Below are positions 54,707 through 64,000 of a stretch of DNA of 64,000 nucleotides, piece after piece. Each line of letters opens with the position of its first letter. Position 1 is the stretch's first letter. The stretch comes from Gonocerus acuteangulatus (taxonomy: Eukaryota; Arthropoda; Insecta; Hemiptera; Coreidae): contig OX328127.1 in the NCBI GenBank assembly GCA_946811695.1, positions 45,456,611-45,520,610 on the forward strand, given 5' to 3'. The position numbers and the translations under genes were made by a program. Under the pieces are notes generated by a model. The model ran no database searches. It was given only the letters and a program-made list of their open reading frames with translations, and was not told where the DNA came from.

Positions 54707-54860
54707 TGTTAGGAGGATAATAGCTCCCACTTTGTAAATAGGATTAAGCCTAGTATAAAAGGAAGTATTATGAGGAATAAAGTCAGTTGCTTATCAGAGC
54801 TCGTGGTGTTATTACCTACTATCCTTTTTAAAAACGTCACTTACGTGAGTAAACTCATAA

Positions 54861-54862
<2 letters not shown>
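54707..54862 (+). repeat. Gypsy 3' LTR
   Basis: Base-for-base identical to the 5' LTR over 156 positions, with TATA box at 54754-54760 and AATAAA at 54776-54781, which should serve as the element's 3' processing signal. Confidence 0.93.
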
Positions 54863-54925
<63 letters not shown>

Positions 54926-55090
54926 GGAGAGGGAGAGGGACAAGGAGAGGGAGAGGGAGAGGGAGAGGGGAGGGAGAAGGAGAGGGAGAGGGAGAGGGGG
55001 AGGGGGAGGGAGAAGGCGAGGGAGAGGGAGAGGGGGAGGGGGAGGGGGGAGGGAGAGGGAGAGGGAGAGGGAGAGGGAGAGAGAGAGAGG

Positions 55091-55181
<91 letters not shown>
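54863..55181. repeat. (TA)n then (GA)n / GGGAGA microsatellite
   Basis: TA repeats to about 54908, then about 270 bases of GA, GGGAGA and GA again. The plus-strand ORF across it is an Arg/Glu/Gly low-complexity translation and is not a gene. Confidence 0.95.
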
Positions 55182-55183
<2 letters not shown>

Positions 55184-55432
55184 ATATGGTTTAGGATAAT
55201 GCCAGTTTCCTGTTGTGGCGCCTAAGACCCTGCTTCGCTTTAATATTTAATTTTTTTTTTTTTTTTTATTGAAATAGACAAAGTTTCACAAATAGATGCA
55301 CTCATAATGCAGGAATTCGATATGAAGTCCCGAGTGAGAACAACGGTTGTTAGGAAATCGTGCTGTTCCAGAGCTTATGTATTTCACATGAGTACCATTG
55401 ATTTTTTGACGATTTAATCGAACAATACTTAC

Positions 55433-55563
55433 TTGATGAAGTGATGACCAGCAGAGCAACCAAAAGTGCAAATGTTAATACGCTTAGGACGACAGTTGCT
55501 ACAATTAGCCTTTTCTCAGATGGGCTAAGCCTTTTCACAGCAGATGTTACCAATCTTAGCGAT
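55433..55563 (-). CDS. neprilysin-like M13 metallopeptidase, exon A (cytoplasmic tail and membrane anchor)
   Basis: 131 bp between acceptor CTATTTTTCAG and donor GTAAGTA, entering in phase 2 and leaving in phase 1. It encodes a basic stretch (SLRLVTSAVKRLSPSEKR) and then a hydrophobic segment of about 23 residues (LIVATVVLSVLTFALLVALL), the signal anchor of a type II membrane protein. With exons B-H this gives about 357 residues, the N-terminal half of a roughly 750-residue M13 peptidase. These are zinc endopeptidases whose ectodomain cleaves small peptides outside the cell. The HExxH zinc site was not found in the window, and the first exon(s) to the right were not identified, so the exact paralogue and activity are open. 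Confidence 0.88.
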
Positions 55564-58204
55564 CTGAAAAATAGCCGAGAATTAATTGCGAGAGATTTGC
55601 AGGAACATACTTATTATTAGTAAGATGAAGATAACCGGAGTACTATCACAATAATATAGTTGAATAAAATTACATACTTTTAACGTTGGCTTAAGTACAA
55701 ATGAATTTGAAATTGAACAGTTTCATCAGAATAATTACATAGGTACGAACATTTATACATAATGGTCATGTTCTTTGCCATGTTGACTCCAGTTTTCCAC
55801 TCAGTTGTACATATTTTTTAATCTTTTTTGTGGGGGGGGGGGTTAAAAATAAATAAATAATGTAATAACCAAATAAACAATGAAAAAAAAAAAAATAGAG
55901 ATACTCGTTCAGTTCAAACCTCACGGCAGGGACTGCACAGTTTAGCTTCAAGGTTTAGACTGAACGGGTCTAGCGCACACTCGCTAAGTTAATAAACCTC
56001 AAGGCAAGGGCTGCACAGTCCAGTTATAGTAGACCCACTGAATGTGAAGCAAATATCCTCTTGTCCACACACATCAGGCCTGCCCTCATTGGTTTGTACA
56101 ATTAATCTATTGATTTCATCATTCAGCTTCGATTGACTGTACGGTTCAACTCTGGCCTCAGGATGTTTCACAGGTGGTCAGAAATATCTCAAGATTTGAA
56201 CTGCACTGTCCAAATTTTGAGATATTCATCACCGTGTATGGGCACACTTACATTTTTAAGTTTCCAAGCTGTACTATGTAGCGGTTGTCATCTGTGAGTA
56301 TGTCGTTCATGTTTTTTAGGAAGACACCATTTTGTCTCATTCTATAGTCTGTCAGGATGTGTTTACTTGTAAGAGTTGTATAACAGTTGATAAGTTATAA
56401 ATATAAATTATTTCTTTTCACATTTTCACGTGCTCAAAATAAACTATGAATATAAAAGAAAAGCAAGTGAAAATGTTTAAAGAGAATATAGAAATTATTA
56501 TGAAATGGAGTTAACCTAATAAGGTCTTAAGTTAACAAGTGTATCATATGAAGCGTAAGCACAATAATTAAGTATACTAGATTTAAATGAGATTAGTATC
56601 ACCAGGAAAATACAGGACAAGAACAGTGAGTATGTGTATAATAAATGGCTTTATTATACTACACTATATTTTATGCACAAAAATAAAAAGATACAATAAA
56701 AAATAAGAGTGGAAATATATTAAAGAAAACGGAATCGGATCAATTTTTTATCTTCTCATAGGTATGTTCCCATTTATTTTGTAATTATGAGTTACTGAGG
56801 AAGTGTTTTGTAATAATTGATTCATTATTTAAATAATTACATTTTGTTTAATGAATTTCCGCAATGAGTTTTATGCATCGCGTGTTGAAAGCTATAAACC
56901 ACCGTATCAGATCCGTTTTCCTCTTCTCTTATCTTTCAGTTCCACCAATTAAAGATATATTAGAAAGAGATGTTTCACACTCAGCCTACCATATTCAGGT
57001 TTCTTTGTAAAAATTAAATATTATTTACTTATTTTCGTTATCACGTTAAGTTATAATGGTTATTCCATCTATCCCTAAGTTTAGAAAATTGAAGATCATT
57101 AAATAATGCATCTGTATCTTTAAATTCTTTTCAGTTCTGGGTACTTTTACGTCCCCAACACCACGCTCATACAACTGTGTGATAATGGAAAAACCCGAAA
57201 ATAAGAAGTCAACAATTCTTCCGTCAACGTTCTTTCCGACATGTTAATAAATATGTCTGGGACTACATTTTATATTTTGAAACTTCAATGGAACCAATAT
57301 ATTTGTTTACTCTTAATTTACATTATGTATTATGATGAATTATCCCATACAAAGAATGTCTCTTCAGTTATCAAAACTCCTAATTTCCAAAAATATATTC
57401 AGCCCGAAGATTTGGTAAGATAAATGTTCATTCACTAGGTTACTTTTAAGTTTACTTGAAAACGTAAGCATACTTTTGAATTTATTTTAAGAAATATAAA
57501 TTATTGTTTAAAGATTGTATTTTTTAATTAATCTACTCTTTAAAACAAATAAATTAGTGAAAGAATCAAGTCGATATCATTTTCTAAACTCGATAAATAA
57601 AATAAAGTATTTTCAACCTGTTCTATATTATTTTCCCTAAGAGGGCACCTACATTGGAGCCAATCCGATAAACACCGACTGCCAAAAGAAAAATAAACAC
57701 ATGCATCTCAGTGGAAGTGCCTGCATTGGTCCCAAATTAAACATAAACTAAAATAATCTCGGTATAGTTGAAAATAATTACAAGGACACTAATAAACTAA
57801 ATTTTATAAGATTAATCATTAAGGCACGAGGAAAACTGAACTTTAACTATAAACCGCGGGATATAACTATAATCCCTAAGTGCAATAGCAATGGAAATGA
57901 AACAGTTTTTCACTTTTTAGGAAAATGAAAAATATCAAATGATTTTATAAGAAAGTGCTTCAAGGAACCCTAGAAGAATCCTCAATTATTGCTTACCTTA
58001 ATGGTGAGGTTTTGGCTCGATTGTATGGATTTCTTAGAAAAGCATACCGTTACGCACATAGGCACACAGGCAACGCACATAGGAGTATTTCAAGTAAAAA
58101 TCCGGAAACATTTTTTTTTTTATTATATTCCCTTTGTTGGTAAGAAAAAACAATAATTAATCAAAATCAGGTATATATTATAAAAATTAACGATTTTTTT
58201 CCCC
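55564..58204. other. upstream of exon A, nothing recognised
   Basis: AT-rich DNA presumed to be the next intron or 5' flank of the neprilysin-like gene. Short ORFs (for example 55989-56171 on the minus strand, 57241-57423 on the plus strand) have no recognisable domain. GCAAGGGCTGCACAGT-type phrases recur at about 55925 and 56003. No start exon could be supported. Confidence 0.4.
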
Positions 58205-58240
58205 CGGGGCAACGACATCTGGGACATTAGCGTCGAAAAA
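58205..58240 (-). mobile_element. decayed SINE tail
   Basis: GGGCAACGACATCTGGGACATTAGCGTCG after a T run is the complement of the SINE 3' end (GCTAATGACC, GATGTAGATG). Only this end is visible. Confidence 0.45.
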
Positions 58241-58603
58241 TTTATTATTATCACAAATTATAACAAATTGTCTATAACATATTCAGGTACTGGTCACGTC
58301 CGACGTTGCAAACTTCGGTGATCAACGGCAACCGGTGCAATTCTAACTGGCTAAGGCCGTTGGTCATTACTAGGTATTGGTACTATTATATTCGTCGGTT
58401 CCTCCGAAAGGTGCTTTCTTTTCTTCTTTAATTGCATCCTATTACAGGTGATAAAATGATCAGTCGGAGTACCCTATGACGCCTGAAGTTTGATTTCGAA
58501 GCCTGTTCTCGTAACACATATATTTTCTTCTGCTGGGCAACATTCCTTCTTCGCTTTTTGAAAAATAACAAGTATGTATTCCTTTTGTATTAAGTATGTT
58601 ATG

Positions 58604-60031
58604 TTTTGTATTAATTCCCACTGCCGTCATGTGAAGTCACCGTCTATAATCAAAGCTAAAGCTCCTTGTGGTGTGTATTTGCCTCTGTTTTGTATTAATT
58701 CCCACTGCCGTCATGTGAAGTCACCGTCTATAATCAAAGCTAAAGCTCCTTGTGGTGTGTATTTGCCTCTGTTTTGTATTAATTCCCACTGCCGTCATGT
58801 GAAGTCACCGTCTATAACCAAAGCTAAAGCTCCTTGTGGTGTGTATTTGCCTCTGTTTTGTATTAATTCCCACTGCCGTCATGTGAAGTCACCGTCTATA
58901 ATCAAAGCTAAAGCTCCTTGTGGTGTGTATTTGCCTCTGTTTTGTATTAATTCCCACTGCCGTCATGTGAAGTCACCGTCTATAATCAAAGCTAAAGCTC
59001 CTTGTGGTGTGTATTTGCCTCTGTTTTGTATTAATTCCCACTGCCGTCATGTGAAGTCACCGTCTATAATCAAAGCTAAAGCTCCTTGTGGTGTGTATTT
59101 GCCTCTGTTTTGTATTAATTCCCACTGCCGTCATGTGAAGTCACCGTCTATAATCAAAGCTAAAGCTCCTTGTGGTGTGTATTTGCCTCTGTTTTGTATT
59201 AATTCCCACTGCCGTCATGTGAAGTCACCGTCTATAATCAAAGCTAAAGCTCCTTGTGGTGTGTATTTGCCTCTGTTTTGTATTAATTCCCACTGCCGTC
59301 ATGTGAAGTCACCGTCTATAATCAAAGCTAAAGCTCCTTGTGGTGTGTATTTGCCTCTGTTTTGTATTAATTCCCACTGCCGTCATGTGAAGTCACCGTC
59401 TATAACCAAAGCTAAAGCTCCTTGTGGTGTGTATTTGCCTCTGTTTTGTATTAATTCCCACTGCCGTCATGTGAAGTCACCGTCTATAATCAAAGCTAAA
59501 GCTCCTTGTGGTGTGTATTTGCCTCTGTTTTGTATTAATTCCCACTGCCGTCATGTGAAGTCACCGTCTATAATCAAAGCTAAAGCTCCTTGTGGTGTGT
59601 ATTTGCCTCTGTTTTGTATTAATTCCCACTGCCGTCATGTGAAGTCACCGTCTATAATCAAAGCTAAAGCTCCTTGTGGTGTGTATTTGCCTCTGTTTTG
59701 TATTAATTCCCACTGCCGTCATGTGAAGTCACCGTCTATAATCAAAGCTAAAGCTCCTTGTGTTGTGTATTTGCCTCTGTTTTGTATTAATTCCCACTGC
59801 CGTCATGTGAAGTCACCGTCTATAATCAAAGCTAAAGCTCCTTGTGGTGTGTATTTGCCTCTGTTTTGTATTAATTCCCACTGCCGTCATGTGAAGTCAC
59901 CGTCTATAATCAAAGCTAAAGCTCCTTGTGGTGTGTATTTGCCTCTGTTTTGTATTAATTCCCACTGCCGTCATGTGAAGTCACCGTCTATAATCAAAGC
60001 TAAAGCTCCTTGTCGTGTGTATTTGCTTATG
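58604..60031. repeat. 84-bp tandem repeat, 17 units
   Basis: Units begin TTTTGTATTAATTCCCACTG at 58604 and every 84 bases after; only a handful of substitutions occur (for example ATAACC for ATAATC in two units, TTGTTGTG once), the last unit being divergent. Because 84 is divisible by three, the plus strand stays open for 500 codons as a 28-residue repeat. This is judged a by-product of the array. Read on the minus strand, each unit continues the protein-like sequence of the adjacent relic. Confidence 0.95.
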
Positions 60032-60540
60032 GTTGTAGTGGATTCATTTTTATTTTTTGACGATATTACGCTTTGAAATTTGTTGGCTCTAGTAGGCGTC
60101 AACGTAATCTCCATCATGATTTTAGACGCATCTGTATTCCGAGAGGTGCTTTGTTCTGCACCGCTTACTTCCATCACAGAATTCTCCGAATTGTTTCGTT
60201 GGGCGCCTGCTTTGCGGAACCACGTAGGTAGTACAATTAATGTTTCCAACCATTCTTTTTTTATGTTTTACAAATCTTCCATCGGTGCTATTCGAAGCTG
60301 CCCTTTTTTCTTTAAAACGTGGCTTGAAATATATCAAAGACCGAATAAGAACACTCCTTTCTTCGAGTGGACATGAAGGCAAAGTCAGACGTTTTTTTCT
60401 AAGATCACAAATTTTTCATCCGTTTTTCTACCTTTCAATTCTTTAAGAATGGTATATGATTCAATCCTGGTGATTTCTTTCACTTTTCCCGAGATATCTG
60501 TGACAAAAGAAACAAATTATGATACCTAACCCATTTTGAG
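59971..60540 (-). pseudogene. unrecognised coding relic, source of the 84-bp array
   Basis: The minus strand reads protein-like sequence in three connected pieces: VTDISGKVKEITRIESY with ILKELKGRK (60500-60410), then FKPRFKEKRAASN with RFVKHKKRMVGNINC (to about 60235), then TWFRKAGAQRNNSENSVMEV onwards to KYTRQGALALIIDGDFT, ending at a TGA. Frame changes or stops separate them. The last 28 codons are what the tandem array repeats, each unit ending in the same TGA followed by RQWELIQN. I do not recognise the family; it looks like a decayed transposon gene. Confidence 0.5.
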
Positions 60541-62609
60541 AATTTTGACTCGTTATCTTTGAAGTCAGCTAAAATATTACTGTGAACGTTGGGGACTGAT
60601 TTTTTTCTTGGGTCCACTTACTGAGACTCTGATTTTAATGCACATATCAAAACTCTGACCGGACAGTGCTCGCCGCATAAACAAAAACACTAATATATCT
60701 CAAAATGTTTATAAAAAATTGTGTTCTAAAAAGAGTCTTCTACTAATGACCGAATAAGCTAAAGATAAATAGTAAAATGAATGAAACTTGCTTTAATATG
60801 TAGTACTACCCTTCCAGTTCCTTGTTCAAGTCGTTGCTCCTTCAATTTTTTGCCCCAAAAGAACATTTTGATTTTTAAACTGAGTAACACAAAGGAGATA
60901 ACCGAAAACAGAATCGTGTAGTTAATACAAGGACTAGATTCGGACTGTCACTGTGGACAGGTACGATACCTTTTAGCAGGTGGGGCAGGTAGCTACCTTT
61001 TAATGAACAGGTTACCTTAGATAAATACAAATGCGGTTTGGGTAAAATTACGTTACTTTTGCGATTTCCGGCTTTTTACCTGAAATACTCCTATGTGCAA
61101 CGGCTTAATTCTCAGTTTAATATGTAAGACAGATGTCCATTGTGCTAATGTTTTTTTTACCCATTTATTTTGTAAATATTTTAATTCATTCATTCATTCT
61201 TGTCCGGTACTACATAAGTTCCATATGCCTATCGTAATTAAACTGTCTCTCTGGAGGTTATCTCTAATCTGAAGTAATGGTCAGCCAGGAAGTTTTCCAA
61301 CTCTGACAGGATACTGTGTCCTACTTAGAGAAGGTAATTAATTTACTCTTCCTTCTGCTGGAAGTTAGAAGATAGCTTCTGTAAGCTTCCTCTTCTTCCT
61401 TTTAACAAACTACCTCACACTTCATTTTTAAGTCTTTTTTCTCTTCCAATGGTGTTATGTTCAGATATTAATATTTGAAACAGCGGTAGAAACATAAGGT
61501 TGGTATATATTCCAATTATGATTATTTTTTTTTTAAATTTTAACTTATTTTGATATTTTGCTTCTATCGTAAAAGGGTCCATTAGATTCAAATAATTCCT
61601 AACATGTAATTATTTAATTATTTGGCCAAGAGAAGCCATTCGACAATACATATAAACACAACACAAACCACACATAAATACAACAACATTTAAAAAATAA
61701 ACCCTCTCTCTTGCTTTATCACTCTTTAATTGTTTGTCAGATTTATTTTTCCCTTGCTATTATTTATTTTCAATTTCCTAGAATTATAATTATTTTCTTC
61801 ATAAATGATTATTATAATTTATTCATTACTATAAGCATATTGTTTAAACCTGACGTTTTCTTATTGACTTTACAATTTGAAAATAGCCTTAGTTGCTGTT
61901 AGCTTAAAATAATAATAATTTATGTATTGTTTTGATTTCCGCAATAGTAAAGTCTAAATACTAGTCAGGAATGGCTTAAAAATAATAATAATAGATATAA
62001 GTAAATGAAAATCAATATTAAATACACGTGGGAAAGCTACTGGCAACAAGCCCAGATAGCTGTACATTAATGAAACGAATAGTTTCTACGGGCTGGCAGG
62101 TTGCCATGGAAACAAATTCAGGTTTTGTTTTTTTTGTTTTTTTTTACTTGCCTTCATACAATTGACAGGATACGAAAAGGTCTTCTAAAGGACCTAACAC
62201 TTTCAATGTAAAATGAAGAATAGCTTTTATTTTAATCAATAACTCTATTGTAAATTATTTTTATTTTTTTGGTGCATCGACTGCTTAGACCATGAGCAGT
62301 AATTATTAAAAACTTGTAAATTATTAAAAACAAAATTGGTTGAAACGCTGGAATCAGTTGTTTTTCTGATCTAAAGAAGTATTTACTTCTTCCTAAAGGT
62401 TATTCATTCAAATAAAAGGTAATCATTACCCATATATGTATAAAAAAAAGAAGGTAAATTACACACACCAGCAAAAAAATTGTTTAATCAGCTGCATGGA
62501 ATCACTTAGCTGAATTTTATGTTTTTTGGAGTCCTTATCCAAAAACGACCTGTGTTTTTGTCCATCAATTACAGTTTTATTGCAAAATATAAGGCGAGTG
62601 CACATAAAA
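60541..62609. other. non-coding stretch, little recognised
   Basis: AT-rich. (CATT)n then CTTGTCCGGTACTACATAAG near 61190-61215 resembles a reversed non-LTR 3' end. A T run with GGTGCATCGACTGC near 62262-62300 may be another reversed SINE tail. No gene is supported. Confidence 0.4.
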
Positions 62610-63959
62610 AAGTCCGACTCGCAGGAACTGCATCATCTTAGCGCGGTTCCTTTCTTATCCCTAGTCTAATTTGGAAAGATTAAACTATTTATTTATTGAT
62701 AAGGCTTCGCAACTTTGGCGAATCGCCTGAAGATTATTTGCAAATAGAAGCAGTTATTATTTTGGTTCCACCAGTCTTGAAAGGTCTTGATTTACGATCT
62801 TACCTGGAAGTGTCGGTCAACACTTGAAAGGGTCCCGCTAGTTACAAGGTCTTGGAATCTAGGAAATCTATATTTCTAACAATAAATTGTTTTGTTATTT
62901 TACTTAACTAGTTTTATTGTAAAATACATTGTCCAACTATAAGCAATTAAGAAATACCAAGGAATAAAAACAGACAAAAAAAACCGTTCGAATAAACGAA
63001 ATCAATTCCTTTAATGGTTTAAGCACTTATTTCTCCGATTGACATCGCCTAATTAAAACTTTCGTCAGAACATTTTTTGTAGAGCATTTAGTAAGCTTTC
63101 GCTTCCCAAGATTTTCAACCGTTTTCGAGATATTAAGAAATTATACGAAGTTCCCAAAATTTTCATTATTTCTAGCAACAGAAAATTGGTCTCATTTTTC
63201 CTATCCTGTTTTACAAACAAATACATTTTCCTAACATAATAAATTACAAAAATAAAAAGCAATAAAAAACCAAGGGAACGAGACAAACATTACAAAAAGA
63301 ACGACAAAACCCCGTTCATAAGAACAAAACCGACGTATTGGAAGTTTTAAGCACTTATTTCTCCGATTGACATAACCTAATCAAAAATAGTGTTAGAATC
63401 ATTTTTGTAGAGAATTTAGTAAGCTTTCAAATAGTTTCTATCCACTTACCACGATTTCCCAACCGTGTTCGAGATATTAATGAAAGTATACGAAGTTCCC
63501 AAAACTTTTCATGTCTGTTCATAAAATATTTTATTCTAACCCTTCCTTAACTCCAAACGTAACATAACTTTCAACATATTAGTTTTAATGAAAGTGGAAC
63601 ATGCAGATAATGTTTCAACTGAATCCCGTGATTCTAAGTACCCAAACCAAAAATGGTATTCAAAAACTATTTTTCCAATTTTCTCGAAAACGGTTAAAGC
63701 TATCGCCTTGAAAATGGTTCCATTCGTTTTCCTAGCCCAAGAAGCCTATAAAAAGAGTACTTACAAGCGTATGAACTCAAAAACGTAAGCGTTACGATTT
63801 TTCTGCGCGAATTTCGCCCCAAACGCCATCTTCCAGTGGGCGGATTTTGCTGGTTAACGAACTTGACCTTTCAAATTGGACGACGGATTTTTGTACCAAA
63901 TTTTATCAAAATCGGACCATCAGGGAAGCCAGAAATGAGCGAACAGACAAATGTATATA

Positions 63960-64000
<41 letters not shown>
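62610..64000 (-). repeat. DR1 copy running off the right edge
   Basis: Terminus (GTCCGACTCGCAGGAACTGC then TTAGCGCGGTTCC) at 62611-62650, long body, then the block before the (TA)n run that begins near 63954 and meets the window end. It carries the same interior duplication as 39178-40918, and a 60-bp insertion at about 62690-62755 (AAGGCTTCGCAACTTTGGCG). Confidence 0.7.

Larger units (their letters stand above)
49703..54862 (+). mobile_element. complete Ty3/Gypsy LTR retrotransposon
   Basis: 5160 bp with identical 156-bp direct repeats at 49703-49858 and 54707-54862, starting TGTTAGG and ending ATAACT. Primer site, gag, protease, reverse transcriptase, RNase H, integrase and polypurine tract are all present in Ty3/Gypsy order (integrase last). 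There is no envelope ORF. Identical LTRs point to a recent insertion. It lies in intron A-B of the neprilysin-like gene, on the opposite strand. Confidence 0.95.

Noticed and set aside
54770..55225. 151-codon ORF rich in Arg/Glu/Gly
   Set aside because: Direct translation of a (TA)n and (GA)n microsatellite, beginning inside the Gypsy 3' LTR.
58574..60076. 500-codon plus-strand ORF of 28-residue repeats as a real repeat protein gene
   Set aside because: It is a tandem DNA array whose unit is divisible by three; nucleotide identity is as high at all codon positions, there is no distinct protein on either side, and the minus strand explains the unit's origin better.

Overview
This is a window of animal nuclear DNA, AT-rich and packed with transposable elements. 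The one recognisable host gene is the N-terminal half of an M13 (neprilysin-like) metallopeptidase, most like arthropod proteins. With RTE, Jockey, CR1-like, Gypsy and Penelope-like relics, many short inverted-repeat DNA elements and long (TA)n tracts, the best guess is an arthropod, probably an insect. The species cannot be named from the sequence.

Layout. 1-2640: RTE-clade non-LTR element running in from the left edge. 2.6-20 kb: gene-poor DNA dominated by a dispersed repeat, called DR1 here, whose copies lie in both orientations with SINE and LINE insertions, a 1.2 kb palindrome, a 62-bp satellite that is an amplified piece of DR1, and a 5S rRNA-like fragment. 20.8-23.2 kb: 5'-damaged Jockey-like element on the minus strand, followed by a SINE and a hAT-type MITE. 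25.77-55.56 kb: eight in-phase exons of the neprilysin-like gene on the minus strand, with introns up to 13 kb full of insertions. 49.70-54.86 kb: complete Ty3/Gypsy element with two identical 156-bp LTRs, in the first visible intron. 55.6-64 kb: mostly unrecognised DNA, with a 17-unit 84-bp tandem array beside a minus-strand coding relic, ending in another DR1 copy.

The host exons join without a phase break: cytoplasmic tail and membrane anchor, a short Cys-containing stalk, the M13 N-terminal signature, then ectodomain. The zinc-binding part was not found and should lie further along the minus strand, beyond the left edge or in exons I missed. The transposons do not form a pathway with this gene; they fill its introns.

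The most interesting signal is a set of six hammerhead-ribozyme-like motifs, some in Penelope-like relics. In two places the motif is physically joined to a tRNA-derived SINE head. Second is the Gypsy element, whose gag and pol are in the same frame, separated by a single UGA. Exon limits, target-site duplications and repeat units were read by eye; family names rest on motif recognition, not database searches.
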